From: Nannobrachium achirus | Lineage: Eukaryota; Chordata; Actinopteri; Myctophiformes; Myctophidae | Length of the DNA stretch: 64,000 nt | Reading direction: 5' to 3' | Assembly (NCBI GenBank): GCA_963921795.1 | Contig: OY997653.1 | Location: 63,331,214-63,395,213 of the forward strand | Part shown: piece after piece, positions 54,115 to 63,889 of the stretch | Numbering within the stretch: position 1 is the stretch's first letter | Layout: each line of letters opens with the position of its first letter | The notes under the pieces: model-generated | What the model saw: only the letters and a program-made list of their open reading frames with translations | Told to the model about the DNA's origin: nothing | The model's database searches: none | Program-made: the position numbers and the translations under genes

Positions 54115-54315
54115 GCTTGTTTTGTGTGACACGGCAGTTTGATCAAGTTAGGGCGATACTTAAAAAATAAATAAAAAATAAACATGAAATGTGGAGATGG
54201 AAGAGGTTTCTGTCCTACAACAACAATACGTATTGTGCATACTGTAGTAGCCCTGGTGTACGCCTGCATAATGTTTCATACTGTAGTAGCCCTGGTGTAC
54301 GCTGCATAATGTTTC
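54115..54315. repeat. TCGTC-type MITE half, then 43-bp duplication
   Basis: 54115-54232 (TTTGTGTGACACGGCAGTTT ... GGTTTCTGTCCTACAACAAC) resembles 32054-32166. CATACTGTAGTAGCCCTGGT is then repeated in tandem (54239 and 54279). Confidence 0.65.
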
Positions 54316-54359
54316 TTTAACCCTTTCCAAACGGGTAGACATTATTGGGTATTATTATT

Positions 54360-54800
54360 TGATGTTTTTACTATTGAAAAATAGCAGATCTACAACGTGC
54401 TGCGAGCTTGTAGATCTGCTAAAAATCGTGAACATTAGAATTTTGACCCAATTTTGACCCGATTCTATAAGTGTCTTCTAAATCCTTCTAAGGATTTTTG
54501 AAAAACACGTTTCTACCTCAGTGGTTCTCAAACTCTTTCATGTCAAGGACCCCTATAGAATGATATGTATTTGGCCACGGACCCCCGTCTCAAAATATTT
54601 AGTTCCAGGGACCCCCCCAGAAGCAAATATTTGAGTTACAAACGTTCGCTTAGAAAATACACATATTCAAAGATTTGCACAAATTGTCACAATTTTTCAA
54701 AAATAGCAGATCTACAAGCTCTCAGCGCGGCACTCGGTGCCGCGCTGCGAGCTTGTATATCTGCTATTTTCCAATTGTTAAAGCATTCGATAATTCTAGG
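54360..54800 (+). mobile_element. hAT MITE core with two hairpins
   Basis: A short left hairpin (54378-54422), CAGTGGTTCTCAAACTC, CACGGACCCCCGTCTC, and a full right hairpin (54700-54772). ATTTTGACCCGATTCTATAA matches the inverted copy at 19133-19155, an insertion found in only these two copies. The outer CAGGGG ends are absent. Confidence 0.83.
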
Positions 54801-55134
54801 CCCTAAATGGATTAAGCACGTGAACGCTAGCGTTCCTATTATGGGTTTAACATCCAACAGGGAACATAGCTGACCTACAATCTCACAGCGTGTCACGATG
54901 CAGGCTTCACAGAGGAAAACACAAAACAAAACAAAACAACAAGGATTGTGGTTATGTATTCAAGGCGTACTGTAGGCCATAACAACATGTAGATTCAGTC
55001 AAATCGCGTTGTGTTTACACGAGAAAATATGGCTGCCCGGAAAAACCTCACATTACTGTTCCACAAACAAACACCCGCTGTATATTAAATATTATTATTA
55101 TGGGCTATTTCTGGAGATGAGATGTTATGGTGTT

Positions 55135-55135
<1 letters not shown>
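54801..55135. other. No recognisable feature
   Basis: A half hairpin near 54865-54900 (AGCTGACCTACAATCTCACAGC). Otherwise unassigned. Confidence 0.5.

Positions 55136-55167
<32 letters not shown>
55136..55167. repeat. Poly-G run
   Basis: About 30 consecutive G. Confidence 0.95.
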
Positions 55168-55300
55168 GGAGCAGACCTGGAATGGAGCCCTGGGGAACTC
55201 CGTTCAGCTCAGTACAGACCAGGGTTTAAGTGGTTAAACGTTGAGCTAAACGCAGCTCAGGTGGTGTTGGTTTGACCCATTGTTCAGCGGTCCGCCGGGA

Positions 55301-55301
<1 letters not shown>

Positions 55302-55357
<56 letters not shown>

Positions 55358-55396
55358 GTGCGTGTGTGCGTGCGTGCGTGCGTGCGTGCGTGCGTG

Positions 55397-55427
<31 letters not shown>

Positions 55428-55431
55428 TGGC
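55302..55431. repeat. (CT)n-(GT)n-(GCGT)n compound microsatellite
   Basis: Three simple repeats in series, about 130 bp. They generate Cys/Val or Arg/Thr/His frames with no meaning. Confidence 0.97.
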
Positions 55432-55569
55432 AGTAACGAAAAAGTCGACAAGTCGACTTCATTACACAAGTCGACTCCCACCAGAGAAAGAGGAAGTTGA
55501 AAAAGAAATCTACATGCTCACAACGCCTCGCAAACACAATTTCTGCCTCTATATATTTGAAAATGTGGA

Positions 55570-55690
55570 CAATGTTTGATTTGCCATTTTAGAGGTATTA
55601 AAAAGTCCTTAAATTGATACTTTAGAAATGTGAAGATACCCTCTATATAGTTAAACTTTATGTTGGTTTGTTTACAGTTGAGTGAGTAAA
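55570..55690 (-). mobile_element. Interior fragment of the 24460-24851 hAT family
   Basis: AAAAAGTCCTTAAATTGATA and GATACCCTCTATATAGTTAA are the complements of sequence at about 24565-24645. No termini. Confidence 0.7.
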
Positions 55691-55694
55691 AAAT

Positions 55695-55862
55695 CTAGCT
55701 ACTAACTAAACTTCAGTTTAAGTTAGCTACTAACTAAACTTCAGTTACTAGTTAGCTACTAACTAAACTTCAGTTTTTACTAGTTAGCTACTAACTAAAC
55801 TTCAGTTACTAGTTAGCTACTAACTAAACTTCAGTTACTAGTTAGCTACGAACTAGTCACGA
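55695..55862. repeat. About 33-bp tandem repeat, five copies
   Basis: Units of TTAGCTACTAACTAAACTTC followed by AGTT(TTT)ACTAG. The length varies slightly between copies. Confidence 0.9.
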
Positions 55863-55976
55863 TTTTCAAAAGATGTGTGACAAGTGTGACATCTGAAAAC
55901 TTGAAATGGAAGTTCTGCATAATGAATACTTTCTACTGTTGGTACTTTAAGTACATTTTGATACCAATACTTTTGT

Positions 55977-56175
55977 AAGTTAGGTTGCAACCTTACTGTG
56001 TACAAAGACTTGCTATCTGTGCTGTGCTTGTCATATTATCATATTAACTATTTGTTGTTAGATTGTTTCTGATTAATATGCAAAATTCACGATACAGTAA
56101 TATTAACTATGATGGCAGATCAAGCACTAGTCTGTATAAACAAGTCTTTGTACAGAGTAACACTGCAACCTAACT
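55977..56175. repeat. Inverted repeat (TTGCAACC/ACAAAGACTTG)
   Basis: AGTTAGGTTGCAACCTTACT with GTACAAAGACTTG at the left pairs with CAAGTCTTTGTACAGAGTAA and GCAACCTAACT at 56139-56175. Probably a small foldback; the right arm is also present after the N run. Confidence 0.7.
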
Positions 56176-56212
56176 ACCATGCATATTGTGGATGTACCCT
56201 TCTATTTAATCC

Positions 56213-56412
56213 NNNNNNNNNNNNNNNNNNNNNNNNNNNNNNNNNNNNNNNNNNNNNNNNNNNNNNNNNNNNNNNNNNNNNNNNNNNNNNNNNNNNNNNN
56301 NNNNNNNNNNNNNNNNNNNNNNNNNNNNNNNNNNNNNNNNNNNNNNNNNNNNNNNNNNNNNNNNNNNNNNNNNNNNNNNNNNNNNNNNNNNNNNNNNNNN
56401 NNNNNNNNNNNN
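56213..56412. other. Assembly gap, 200 N, identical 90-bp flanks
   Basis: 56123-56212 and 56413-56502 are identical over 90 bp (from AGCACTAGTCTGTATAAACA to CTTCTATTTAATCC). The N count is a round number. The most likely reading is two contig ends that overlap but were not merged. Confidence 0.95.
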
Positions 56413-56502
56413 AGCACTAGTCTGTATAAACAAGTCTTTGTACAGAGTAACACTGCAACCTAACTACCATGCATATTGTGGATGTACCCTTCTATTTAAT
56501 CC

Positions 56503-56945
56503 TTTTGGGGATGTTGATGTTGTCATCTGCCCATTTGTCAATTTGGTCAAAAGAAATTGATTGGATAGAACTCATATTTTGGGACCATCGCTCCATTGTT
56601 CACAATGGTTTGTAAGGCAGGCTGCTATCCCAGGAAGTCATGTGATCCAAGATGGCCGCAGTGTGAATATGGTCTATGGCTCTACTGCAGCTTCTAGTCC
56701 TTTATCCTTGCCGTTTCAACCACTTGTAACCGCCATCTTGTTCTTACGGTAATGGCCCACACACTGCATGACCATTCATTACCAGATTAGGGCCAAAGAT
56801 TGACCCGGTCTATCCAGGGCTTTGCCTTCTGGCCTTTACGTCGGTTGTCTATTTTCAAAGAAACCTTTTCCCCGCCATAGCATACGACAGAAAAGACACT
56901 CGTACAGAGCCCTGTGGGGCTCCAGTCAACCATATGGGGTTGAAG
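56503..56945. other. No recognisable feature
   Basis: About 440 bp of mixed sequence. No supported exon. Confidence 0.5.
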
Positions 56946-57300
56946 TGGTTCATTCATACCAGGGATGTTAGAGGGGCAGGGGCTGACATTTCTAAAAGGG
57001 CCTTTTGGTGAAAATATAAAAAATAGCCCTGCGACGCGTTGTGGGCTTGGAGGTCTGCTGGAACGAAATATTTTTAGATGGGGGTCCGTGGCCAAATACA
57101 TATGATTTTGGGGGTCCCTCACGTGAAAAGGTTTGAGCACCACTGACATAGAAACATAGGTTTTTTTTTTTTTTTTAATAGCAGATTGTATATATCTGCT
57201 ATTTTTTCAATAGTTAAAGCACAAACTGTGAGTGAATCCTTGTACCCAGGGCCCAGGGCCCAGGGCCCAGGGCCCAGGGCCCAGAATGTGGTGTGACACC
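56946..57300 (-). mobile_element. Two joined hAT fragments
   Basis: 56946-57060 carries GGGGCAGGGGCTGACATTTC and the right arm of a GAGGTCTGCT hairpin. 57061-57300 is a reversed double-hairpin-family piece (GGGTCCCTCACGTGAAAAGG) with a short hairpin at 57178-57208. GGGCCCA is amplified five times (57248-57283). The outer end is GTGTGACACCCC. Confidence 0.75.
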
Positions 57301-57329
57301 CCCGCACGACCGGCTGCCCTGCAGGGCGA

Positions 57330-57397
57330 GAGGAGAGGAGAGGAGAGGAGGAGGAGAGGAGAGAGGAGAGGAGAGGAGAGGAGAGGAGAGGAGAGGA
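57330..57397. repeat. (GAGGA)n tract
   Basis: A purine pentanucleotide repeat, the strand complement of the type at 11100-11386. Confidence 0.95.
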
Positions 57398-57435
57398 ACG
57401 TCTTTCTGTCACATTGTTGTCCTCCTCGCGCAATG

Positions 57436-59222
57436 CAGGGGCGTCACACCACATTCTGGGCCCTGGGTACAAGGATTCACTGCGGCCCCCCCCCCCCCCC
57501 CCCCACCCCATATCTATCTATCTATCTAGGTCGTCCTCAGACGAGCCCTCCATCGTTGTTTCCAGTCATCTCGGTTCTCCATACATCTGGCCAGCTCATT
57601 GGTGTTCTGTGTCCCTACGGCTTCCTTGAGTACGTCCACCTATGTTTTTGTGGGACGTCCTCGCGACCGGTGCCCATGTGTTGGCTCCCACAGTACCAAT
57701 TTGCTGGCTGGAAGTCTTTGGCAGTGTCCTGCAAGTCTCATTCTTCTGGTGGCAATTTTCCTCGCTTACCCTTGGTATTCCCTCATACAGGCTCCTGTTG
57801 GTAACATGTGCGCTCCTGTTGATGTTGAGTACTGCACGCAACATTCTAGTGTAGCACCCATTTAGAGACTTCTGCAGGGTTGGCTTCAGGGTCCAGCATT
57901 CACTGCCATAGAGGAGAACAGACTCCACTGTTGCAAAGAAGAAGCTAAGTTTGAGGCTAGAGTTCCATACACTGTTCATTGCCGTTCAGGGCCCTCCAAG
58001 CGAGTGCTTTCCTTACTTTGAGGTCTTTCTCAGTTGAGTCGACCCATGCGCCCAGGTACTTGAAGTCCTTGACTTCCTTCAACACAGCTCCTTCTGTTGT
58101 TGTCAGAGGTGAGTGATCAGGTAGGTTATAGGTGATAACCTCAGTTTTCTTAGCATTTAGCCTGAGACCAACTTTGGCACACTCTATCTCCACCCTGCTC
58201 AGGAGTTCTTGTGCTTGTTCCATGCTGTCCGGAGAGCAGGCTGATGTCGTCCGCATAGTCCAGGTCTGTCAGAACTACTGCAGGATGCCGCCTTGACCTC
58301 CTTGGTGTTAGCGTGAAGCCAAGCTCTTGTTCTCGTCCACCTATGGCTTTCCTGAGCGCATAATCTAGAACTATGATGAAGAGGTAGGGGGCCAGGGTGT
58401 CTCCTTGCATTACACCAGCTCGGATGTCAAACACCTCACTGCTGCCGTCTGGGGTCACCACTTTGGCCCTTGTTCTTGCGTACATGGTCTTGATAGCCCG
58501 GAGAATGTTGGGAGGGACATTGTAGGCCTCAAGGATCTTCACCATCTTGCTTCTGTGGATAGAATCAAAAGCCTTTTTGAAGTCAATGAAGCACAGTACA
58601 GCTGCTAGGTTGTCCTTTTTCACCTCCTCTATTAATCTCCTTAATGCCAGGATCTGTGCTAACGGTTGTTCTCTCCTCTCGAAAACCATTTTGGTTCTCT
58701 CTCAGGTGAGGGTCGATGGCATGCCGTATCCTGTTCAGTATCATTCGGTTGAAGACCTTAGCAGTGATACATGTCAGGCTGATGCCTCTGTAGTTGTCTG
58801 GCTTTGAGAGGTCCCCAGCTTTAGGCACCGGGATGATGTTAGACAGAGACCATATTTCAGGTTGCTTGTTGTGCTGTAGAGCATTGTTGCAAAAGTCTAG
58901 GATGAGGTTGTCTAGGTCGCAGTTCTTCAAGACTTCTGGGGGTATGCCATCCGGCCCCCCCCCCCATGAATGTTAACTATTGAAAAAAGCAAAATTTGAG
59001 TTACAAAAATAATGTTCGCTTAAAAAATACATATATTCAAAGATGTTCACGAACATTTTCACGACTGTTCAAAAATAGCAGATCTACAAGCTCGCAGCGC
59101 AGCCGCTGTGAGCTTGTAGATCTGCTATTTTTCAATAGCTACAGTCACTAGGGCCCCTGCACCTTGGGCCCTAGTGACTCAGTCCCACTCCCCCTAACCC
59201 CCCCCCCCTTGTGACGTCCCTG
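57436..59222 (+). mobile_element. hAT MITE split by a LINE insertion
   Basis: The left part 57436-57510 (CAGGGGCGTCACACC ... ACAAGGATTCACTGCGGCC plus a C run) and the right part from about 58954 (CCCCCATGAATGTTAACTAT ... hairpin 59078-59140 ... TTGTGACGTCCCTG) are the two sides of one MITE. The break lies in the GGCCCCCC position. The flanking bases do not give a clear TSD. Confidence 0.85.
57511..58958 (-). pseudogene. 5'-truncated LINE: reverse transcriptase to 3' tail
   Basis: The minus strand encodes the C-terminal two-thirds of a non-LTR reverse transcriptase. In order: IIPVPKAGDLSKPDNYRGIS (palm start), QNGFREERT, FIDFKKAFDSIH (first catalytic Asp), GVMQGDTLAPYLF, then LDYADDISLLS (YADD box at about 58246-58257). 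C-terminal pieces follow: CAKVGLRLNAKKTEV, LLYGSECWTL and LNINRSAHVTNRSLYEGIPR. It ends MENRDDWKQRWRARLRTT with a stop at about 57526. Frames shift several times (joins near 58600, 58200, 57965, 57600), so it is dead. Endonuclease and N-terminus are missing. A (TAGA)n tail follows the stop. I do not assign a clade. Confidence 0.92.
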
Positions 59223-59338
59223 TTCTCCTCCGTTGCTACAGTCTCTCTGCTGCATCTCTCCTCCTTTACGCTCAGACACTTCCATTTGTACAAAAAAGAA
59301 GAAAGAAGAAAAAAGAATCGATGAAAAACTGAAAGAAA

Positions 59339-59339
<1 letters not shown>

Positions 59340-59374
<35 letters not shown>
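59340..59374. repeat. Poly-G run
   Basis: About 34 consecutive G, then TGGGGG. Confidence 0.95.
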
Positions 59375-59375
<1 letters not shown>

Positions 59376-59446
59376 GGGGGCATTTTCTTAGAAGGACAAC
59401 TGCCCCCATTTTCAGTCTTCATATAATCACTGGCTGGTATCTCCCT

Positions 59447-59795
59447 TAGAGATAGGGTGAGAAGTTCAGTCACCCGAGAGAGACTTGGAGTAGAACCGCT
59501 GCTCCTACACTTGGAAAGGAGTCAGCTTAGGTGGTTGGGGCATCTAGTACGGATGCCCCCCGAGCGCCTTCCTAGGAAGGTCCTCGATGCACGTCCCACT
59601 GGGAGGAGACCCTGTGGCAGACCAAAGACCAGATGGAAGATTAAATCTCCAAACTGGCTTGGGAACGCCTCGGTAATACTCCCTGAGGGAGTGGAGGATG
59701 TTGCTCGGGATAAGGAAATCCGGAGGTCTTAGTTGGAACTGTTACCCCCCGCGACCCGATTCCGGATAAGCGGTTGAAGATGGATGGATGGATGT
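59447..59795 (+). pseudogene. LINE 3' end with (GATG)n tail (L2/Rex-like)
   Basis: The plus-strand frame encodes RERLGVEPLLLHLERSQLRW, then LGHLVRMPPERLPRKVLDAR and TGRRPCGRPKTRW, the C-terminal tail shared by abundant fish LINEs. GCGACCCGATTCCGGATAAG and GATGGATGGATG close it. Only about 350 bp are kept, as expected for a heavily 5'-truncated insertion. The frame is disturbed after the GRPKTRW motif. It is unrelated in sequence to the LINE at 57511-58958. Confidence 0.85.
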
Positions 59796-59848
59796 TTATA
59801 TTATTGCGACCGAAGGTCACGGTTTAGTAGTCTATGGGTTTGCTGCTG

Positions 59849-60280
59849 TATAGCCGATCTACAAGCATGTGATATAGGACCGTGACTATAGCCGATCTAC
59901 AAGCATGTGATATAGGACCCGTGACTATAGCCGATCTACAAGCATGTGATATAGGACCGTGACTATAGCCGATCTACAAGCATGTGATATAGGACTGTGA
60001 CTATAGCCGATCTACAAGCATGTGATATAGGACCGTGACTATAGCCGATCTACAAAGCATGTGATATAGGACCGTGACTATAGCCGATCTACAAGCATGT
60101 GATATAGGACCGTGACTATAGCCGATCTACAAGCATGTGTGCTCGTAGATCGGCTATTTTCACCAGTTTTGTGCGACAGTCTTGTATGATGAAGCAGGTC
60201 TTTGCTTTTACGGAAAAAACATACGCATTTGAAAACTTGGGAGATACGAGGTTTCTGCCCGACAGTGACGATATTATAGC
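59849..60280 (+). repeat. 38-bp minisatellite grown from a hairpin arm, then MITE tail
   Basis: Seven units of TATAGCCGATCTACAAGCAT followed by GTGATATAGGACCGTGAC. The eighth start continues into a complete small hairpin (to GTAGATCGGCTATTTTCACC at about 60160) and the right half of a TCGTC MITE ending GCCCGACAGTGACGATA. Two units have single-base insertions. Confidence 0.9.
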
Positions 60281-60718
60281 GAGCAATTGTTATTGAAGGA
60301 CCAATTATATGAAGATAGGTTGTGAAACGGACCCCGCTTTAAGAAGCGCTGGCCTAATGCATATTAAACGGGGGGGTCCCTTTAAGAACCGCTGGCCTAA
60401 TGCATATTAAACGGGGGGTCCTTGAAATTAAACAGGTTAAGATGCACTGGGTATAACAGTTCCACTCAGGGACCGGGGGGGGCCTCTTGAACTTTTTTCC
60501 TAACGAGATCCAAAGCCCTGGGTGTAATTAGAACCTGTCTGGGAGAGGAGGACAATTAAGTGAGGGTTGAGTTTTTTTTTTTCGTCCCCCAGGGTTTTTC
60601 CTCAATGGAGGCCCGAATTAGAAAAACGGCCGTGAAAAAAAAAAACGAAGATTGATGAGCTCAATGTTTTCCAAATGAGGAAGCCTTAAACACGTAATTA
60701 ATTAATTACACCACGGAA
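60281..60718. other. No gene; 43-bp duplication at 60338-60421
   Basis: TTTAAGAANCGCTGGCCTAA (continuing TGCATATTAAACGGGGGG) occurs twice. GGACCCC/GGGGTCC words suggest worn hAT ends. A-rich and T-rich tracts follow. Confidence 0.5.
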
Positions 60719-61545
60719 ATGAAGGGATCATCTGGATAGCGACTCAGACCAGAGTAGAGAGAGTAGAGTATGTATGCTAAATGAAGGGATCATCTGGATA
60801 GCGACTCAGACCCAGAGTAGAGAGAGTAGAGTATGTATGCTAATTACTCATCAGACCAGAGTAGAGAGAGTAGAGTATGTATGCTAATTACTCATCAGAC
60901 CAGAGTAGAGAGAGTAGAGTATGTATGCTAATTACTCATCAGACCAGAGTAGAGAGAGTAGAGTATGTATGCTAAATGAAGGGATCATCTGGATAGCGAC
61001 TCAGACCAGAGTAGAGAGAGTAGAGTATGTATGCTAAATGAAGGGATCATCTGGATAGCGACTCAGGCCAGAGTAGAGAGAGTAGAGTATGTATGCTAAA
61101 TGAAGGGATCATCTGGATAGCGACTTGCAGGCCAGAGTAGAGAGAGTAGAGTATGTATGCTAAATGAAGGATCATCTGGATAGCGACTTGCAGGCCAGAG
61201 TAGAGAGAGTAGAGTATGTATGCTAAATGAAGGGATCATCTGGATAGCGACTTGCAGGCCCAGAGTAGAGAGAGTAGAGTATGTATGCTAAATGAAGGGA
61301 TCATCTGGATAGCGACTTGCAGGCCAGAGTAGAGAGAGTAGAGTATGTATGCTAAATGAAGGGATCATCTGGATAGCGACTTGCAGGCCAGAGTAGAGAG
61401 AGTAGAGTATGTATGCTAAATGAAGGGATCATCTGGATAGCGACTTGCAGGCCAGAGTAGAGAGAGTAGAGTATGTATGCTAAATGAAGGGATCATCTGG
61501 ATAGCGACTCAGGCCAGAGTAGAGAGAGTAGAGTATGTATGCTAT
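60719..61545. repeat. About 62-bp tandem repeat with 37-46-bp short variants
   Basis: The unit is AATGAAGGGATCATCTGGAT, AGCGACTCAGACCAGAGTAG, AGAGAGTAGAGTATGTATGC, then TA. Around 60840-60960 the first module is replaced by ATTACTCATCAG. From about 61120 the variant ACTTGCAGGCC replaces ACTCAGACC. Single-base indels are common, unlike the 43- and 50-bp arrays. Confidence 0.93.
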
Positions 61546-61878
61546 GTCTTCGATTGGTAATTGGTGATGTAATACAGGCTACACACACACACACACACAC
61601 ACACACATATTGCTATGGCAAAACGCTGAGGAAAACACATTGCTATGGCAAAACGCTGAGGAAAAGTGGCTACAGACACACGCACAGCCACTCTATGGAG
61701 CGTTTTACCACCGCTCAAAAAAGAAAGAAAACGGTATCTTCATATTTCAACACTTTTACCCAACAAGGGGTCGGGTGTAAAATGCATTATAATCACATTT
61801 CTGACGCATTATAATGTGATTATGAAGAATTGTAACGACACCCCATAATATGTACAAAACTGATGCAAAACTGTTACT
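61546..61878. other. No gene; (AC)n 61578-61607 and small duplications
   Basis: ATTGCTATGGCAAAACGCTG is tandemly duplicated (61609 and 61640). CATTATAATCACATTT with its complement at 61803-61822 is a short palindrome. Confidence 0.6.
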
Positions 61879-62132
61879 TCTCAGAAACCTCGTATCTCCA
61901 AGTTTCAAATGTGTATGTCTTTTGGTAAAGCAAAGCCCTGCTTCATCATACTAGACTGTCGCACAAAACTAGTGAAAACAGCCGATCTACAAGCACACAA
62001 CGCCTCGCAATGCGAGGTGTTGTGTGCTTGTAGATCTGCTGTTTTCACTAGTTTAGTACATTTTATAGATGATAAATACAAAACGAACGGTTTTGGACAT
62101 ACAAGGTTTCCACCCGACAACGACAATATGCT
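61879..62132 (-). mobile_element. TCGTC MITE with hairpin, one end worn
   Basis: The left side begins CAGAAACCTCGTATCTCC (outer TATCGTC lost). The hairpin is at 61975-62050 (CAGCCGATCTACAAGCACAC, inner ACGCCTCGC with two mismatches). The right end is TTTCCACCCGACAACGACAA followed by TA. Confidence 0.84.
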
Positions 62133-62144
62133 ATAAATATAAGG

Positions 62145-62245
62145 TGCTGGGAGTCAAAATTTATAATGTAGGTGTGCCTCGGATTAAAACCATATTCATG
62201 GGGTGCCCTGAGACAAAAAAGTTTGGGAACCCCTACCCTAGGGGG
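62145..62245 (-). mobile_element. Fragment of the 8859-9190 hAT family
   Basis: GTGCCTCGGATTAAAACCAT and GGGTGCCCTGAGACAAAAAA precede TTTGGGAACCCCTA, the complement of the CAGGGGTTCCCAAA end. Confidence 0.65.
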
Positions 62246-62436
62246 TCATCAGAGTTACTACAGGGGGTCCTCCAAATCTTTGATAGAACTTTTTTTTCTC
62301 CTTTTTTTATATTAAAACCAAATGTAGAAATGCTGCAGTGTATTTAAATGTGAACGTGACTCGATCCACTCATCATGTATTCACCATACATGTGAGGGTT
62401 TTATAGCGTGGAAAACAGATAACCTCGATCAAAATA

Positions 62437-62700
62437 TATCGTCATTGTTGGGTGGAAACCTTGTATGTCCAAAACGTTTGTTTGGTATTTATCATTTTAA
62501 AAATGATTTAAACTAGTGAAAACAGCCGATCTACAAGCACACAACGCCTCGCACCGTGAGGTGTTGTGTGCTTGTAGATCGGCTGTTTTCACTAGTTTTG
62601 TGCGACGGCCTTGTATGATGAAGCAGGGCTTTACTTTGCGAAAAAAAAATTACACATTTGAAACTTGGAGATACGAGGTTTCTGCCTGACAGTGACGATA
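62437..62700 (+). mobile_element. TA-bounded TCGTC MITE, best copy
   Basis: TA|TCGTCATTGTTGGGTGGAA at the left, TTTCTGCCTGACAGTGACGA|TA at the right, 260 bp between. The hairpin at 62513-62592 has a perfect outer stem (TAGTGAAAACAGCCGATCTA ...) and two mirrored-strand differences in the inner stem. TA duplication and length fit a Tc1/mariner-type MITE. Confidence 0.88.
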
Positions 62701-63119
62701 TGCTAATTTCTTTTGCATTTGGCAGACACTCTTCTCCAGAGCGATTCTATCATTATCATCACACTGGGGTCTGTTGGTGTCTTCAGGAAGAAGCCGAACA
62801 TCTAGAGAAGACCTGGGCATCGTGCGGCCCGGGGGCCGTATGCGGCCCTTTGGGTCACTCTGATCGGCCCTTGTAGGGTTAATGGCAAATTAAAAAAATT
62901 AAATAAACACCTTTTCTAATTTTACCTCTTTTACCTAGTCATGCATGGACTAAAGCTGCATTTATTTTATTTTGACGTTTTTTTTTTATTCACGTACATA
63001 TGGACGCAATGCGTACATCAACGTGTGTGTGATCATTGGATCGTTGTCTGAATAACATACAAGCAGGTGGTCAGACTGGTCACACGTCAAGACCACCTGC
63101 CTTACCTTACCCATCAACA

Positions 63120-63245
63120 ATGGCTAAAAAAAGCAAAGTCGATGCCGAATGCCGGGTTTTCAACACAAATTGGACTGCTGAGTCTTTGTTCACTGAAGTC
63201 TGTATCTTGCGGGGAGCACTGCCTTTTGGCCAAGCGGCCCTCCAC
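63120..63245 (+). pseudogene. hAT transposase N-terminal fragment
   Basis: The frame begins MAKKSKVDAECRVFNTNWTA and continues ESLFTEVCILRGALPFGQAA. A Lys-rich start followed by KVDxECRxFxxxWTxxxFFTEV is the usual opening of fish ZBED/GTF2IRD2-like hAT transposases, just before the BED zinc finger. The CLxC part of the finger is not recognisable, and the frame runs into the (TTGTTCATG)n repeat. The rest of the transposase is deleted. Confidence 0.6.
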
Positions 63246-63253
63246 AATATGTT

Positions 63254-63353
63254 CTGTTGTTCATGTTGTTCATGTTGTTCATGTTGTTCATGTTTTTCAT
63301 GTTGTTCTGTTGTTCATGTTGTTCATGTTGTTCATGTTGTTCATGTTGTTCAT
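63254..63353. repeat. (TTGTTCATG)n 9-bp repeat
   Basis: About ten copies with one TTTTTCATG and one TTCTG variant, inside the hAT remnant. Confidence 0.92.
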
Positions 63354-63389
63354 GTGGCCCCATGGAAAAGATAATTGCCCACCCCTGAT

Positions 63390-63875
63390 CAGGGGCGTCA
63401 CACAAAATTCTGGGCCCTGGGTATAAGGATTCAGTGCGGGCCCCCCATGAATGTTAACTATTGAAAAATAGCAGATATACAAGCTCACAGCGCGGCACCG
63501 AGTGCCGCGCTGTGAGCTTGTAGATCTGCTATTTTTTTTAAATCGTGAAAATGTGTGCAAGAAACCTATGTCAAGGACCCCCAAGATGATATGTATTTTG
63601 CCATGGACCCCGATCTCAAAATATTTAGTTCCAGGGACCCCAGAAGCAAAATTTGAGTTAGAAATGTTTGCTTAAAAAATATACATATATTCAAAGATTT
63701 TCACACATTTTCACAACTTTTCAAAAATAGCAGATCTACAAGCTTGCAGCGCGGCACTCGGTGCCGCGCTGTGAGCTTGTATATCTGCTATTTTTCAATA
63801 GATAAATATTATGGGCCCCTCCACCTTGGGCCCCAGTAACTCAGTCCCACTTTCCTACCCCTTGTGACGCCCCTG
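63390..63875 (+). mobile_element. hAT MITE, double-hairpin family, reference copy
   Basis: The ends are CAGGGGCGTCACAC and TTGTGACGCCCCTG, with CCCCTGAT at 63382-63389 and 63876-63883. The first hairpin is 63465-63533, the second 63728-63794; the second is the reverse complement of the first, down to the asymmetric GATATAC/GATCTAC pair. Between them is the TATTTTGCCATGGACCCCGA / TTCCAGGGACCCC segment. 486 bp, non-coding. Confidence 0.95.
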
Positions 63876-63889
63876 CCCCTGATCTAGAG

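Larger units (their letters stand above)
62808..63881 (+). mobile_element. Deleted hAT element with perfect 8-bp TSD, hosting another
   Basis: ATCTAGAG occurs at 62800-62807 and 63882-63889. The right end is GGGCAATT-complement (AATTGCCCACCCCTG); the left end AAGACCTGGGCATCGTGCGG is worn. CGGCCCGGGGGCC and GCGGCCC words near the left are typical of Charlie-like hATs. It keeps the first codons of a transposase (63120-63245) and a (TTGTTCATG)n run, and is interrupted near its right tip by 63390-63875. Confidence 0.87.

Noticed and set aside
56109..56463. Frames spanning the N run
   Set aside because: They are open only because N codons are not stops.
59457..59732. Independent small gene with GRPxTRW motif
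   Set aside because: Matches the C-terminal end of an abundant fish LINE and is followed by its GATG tail.
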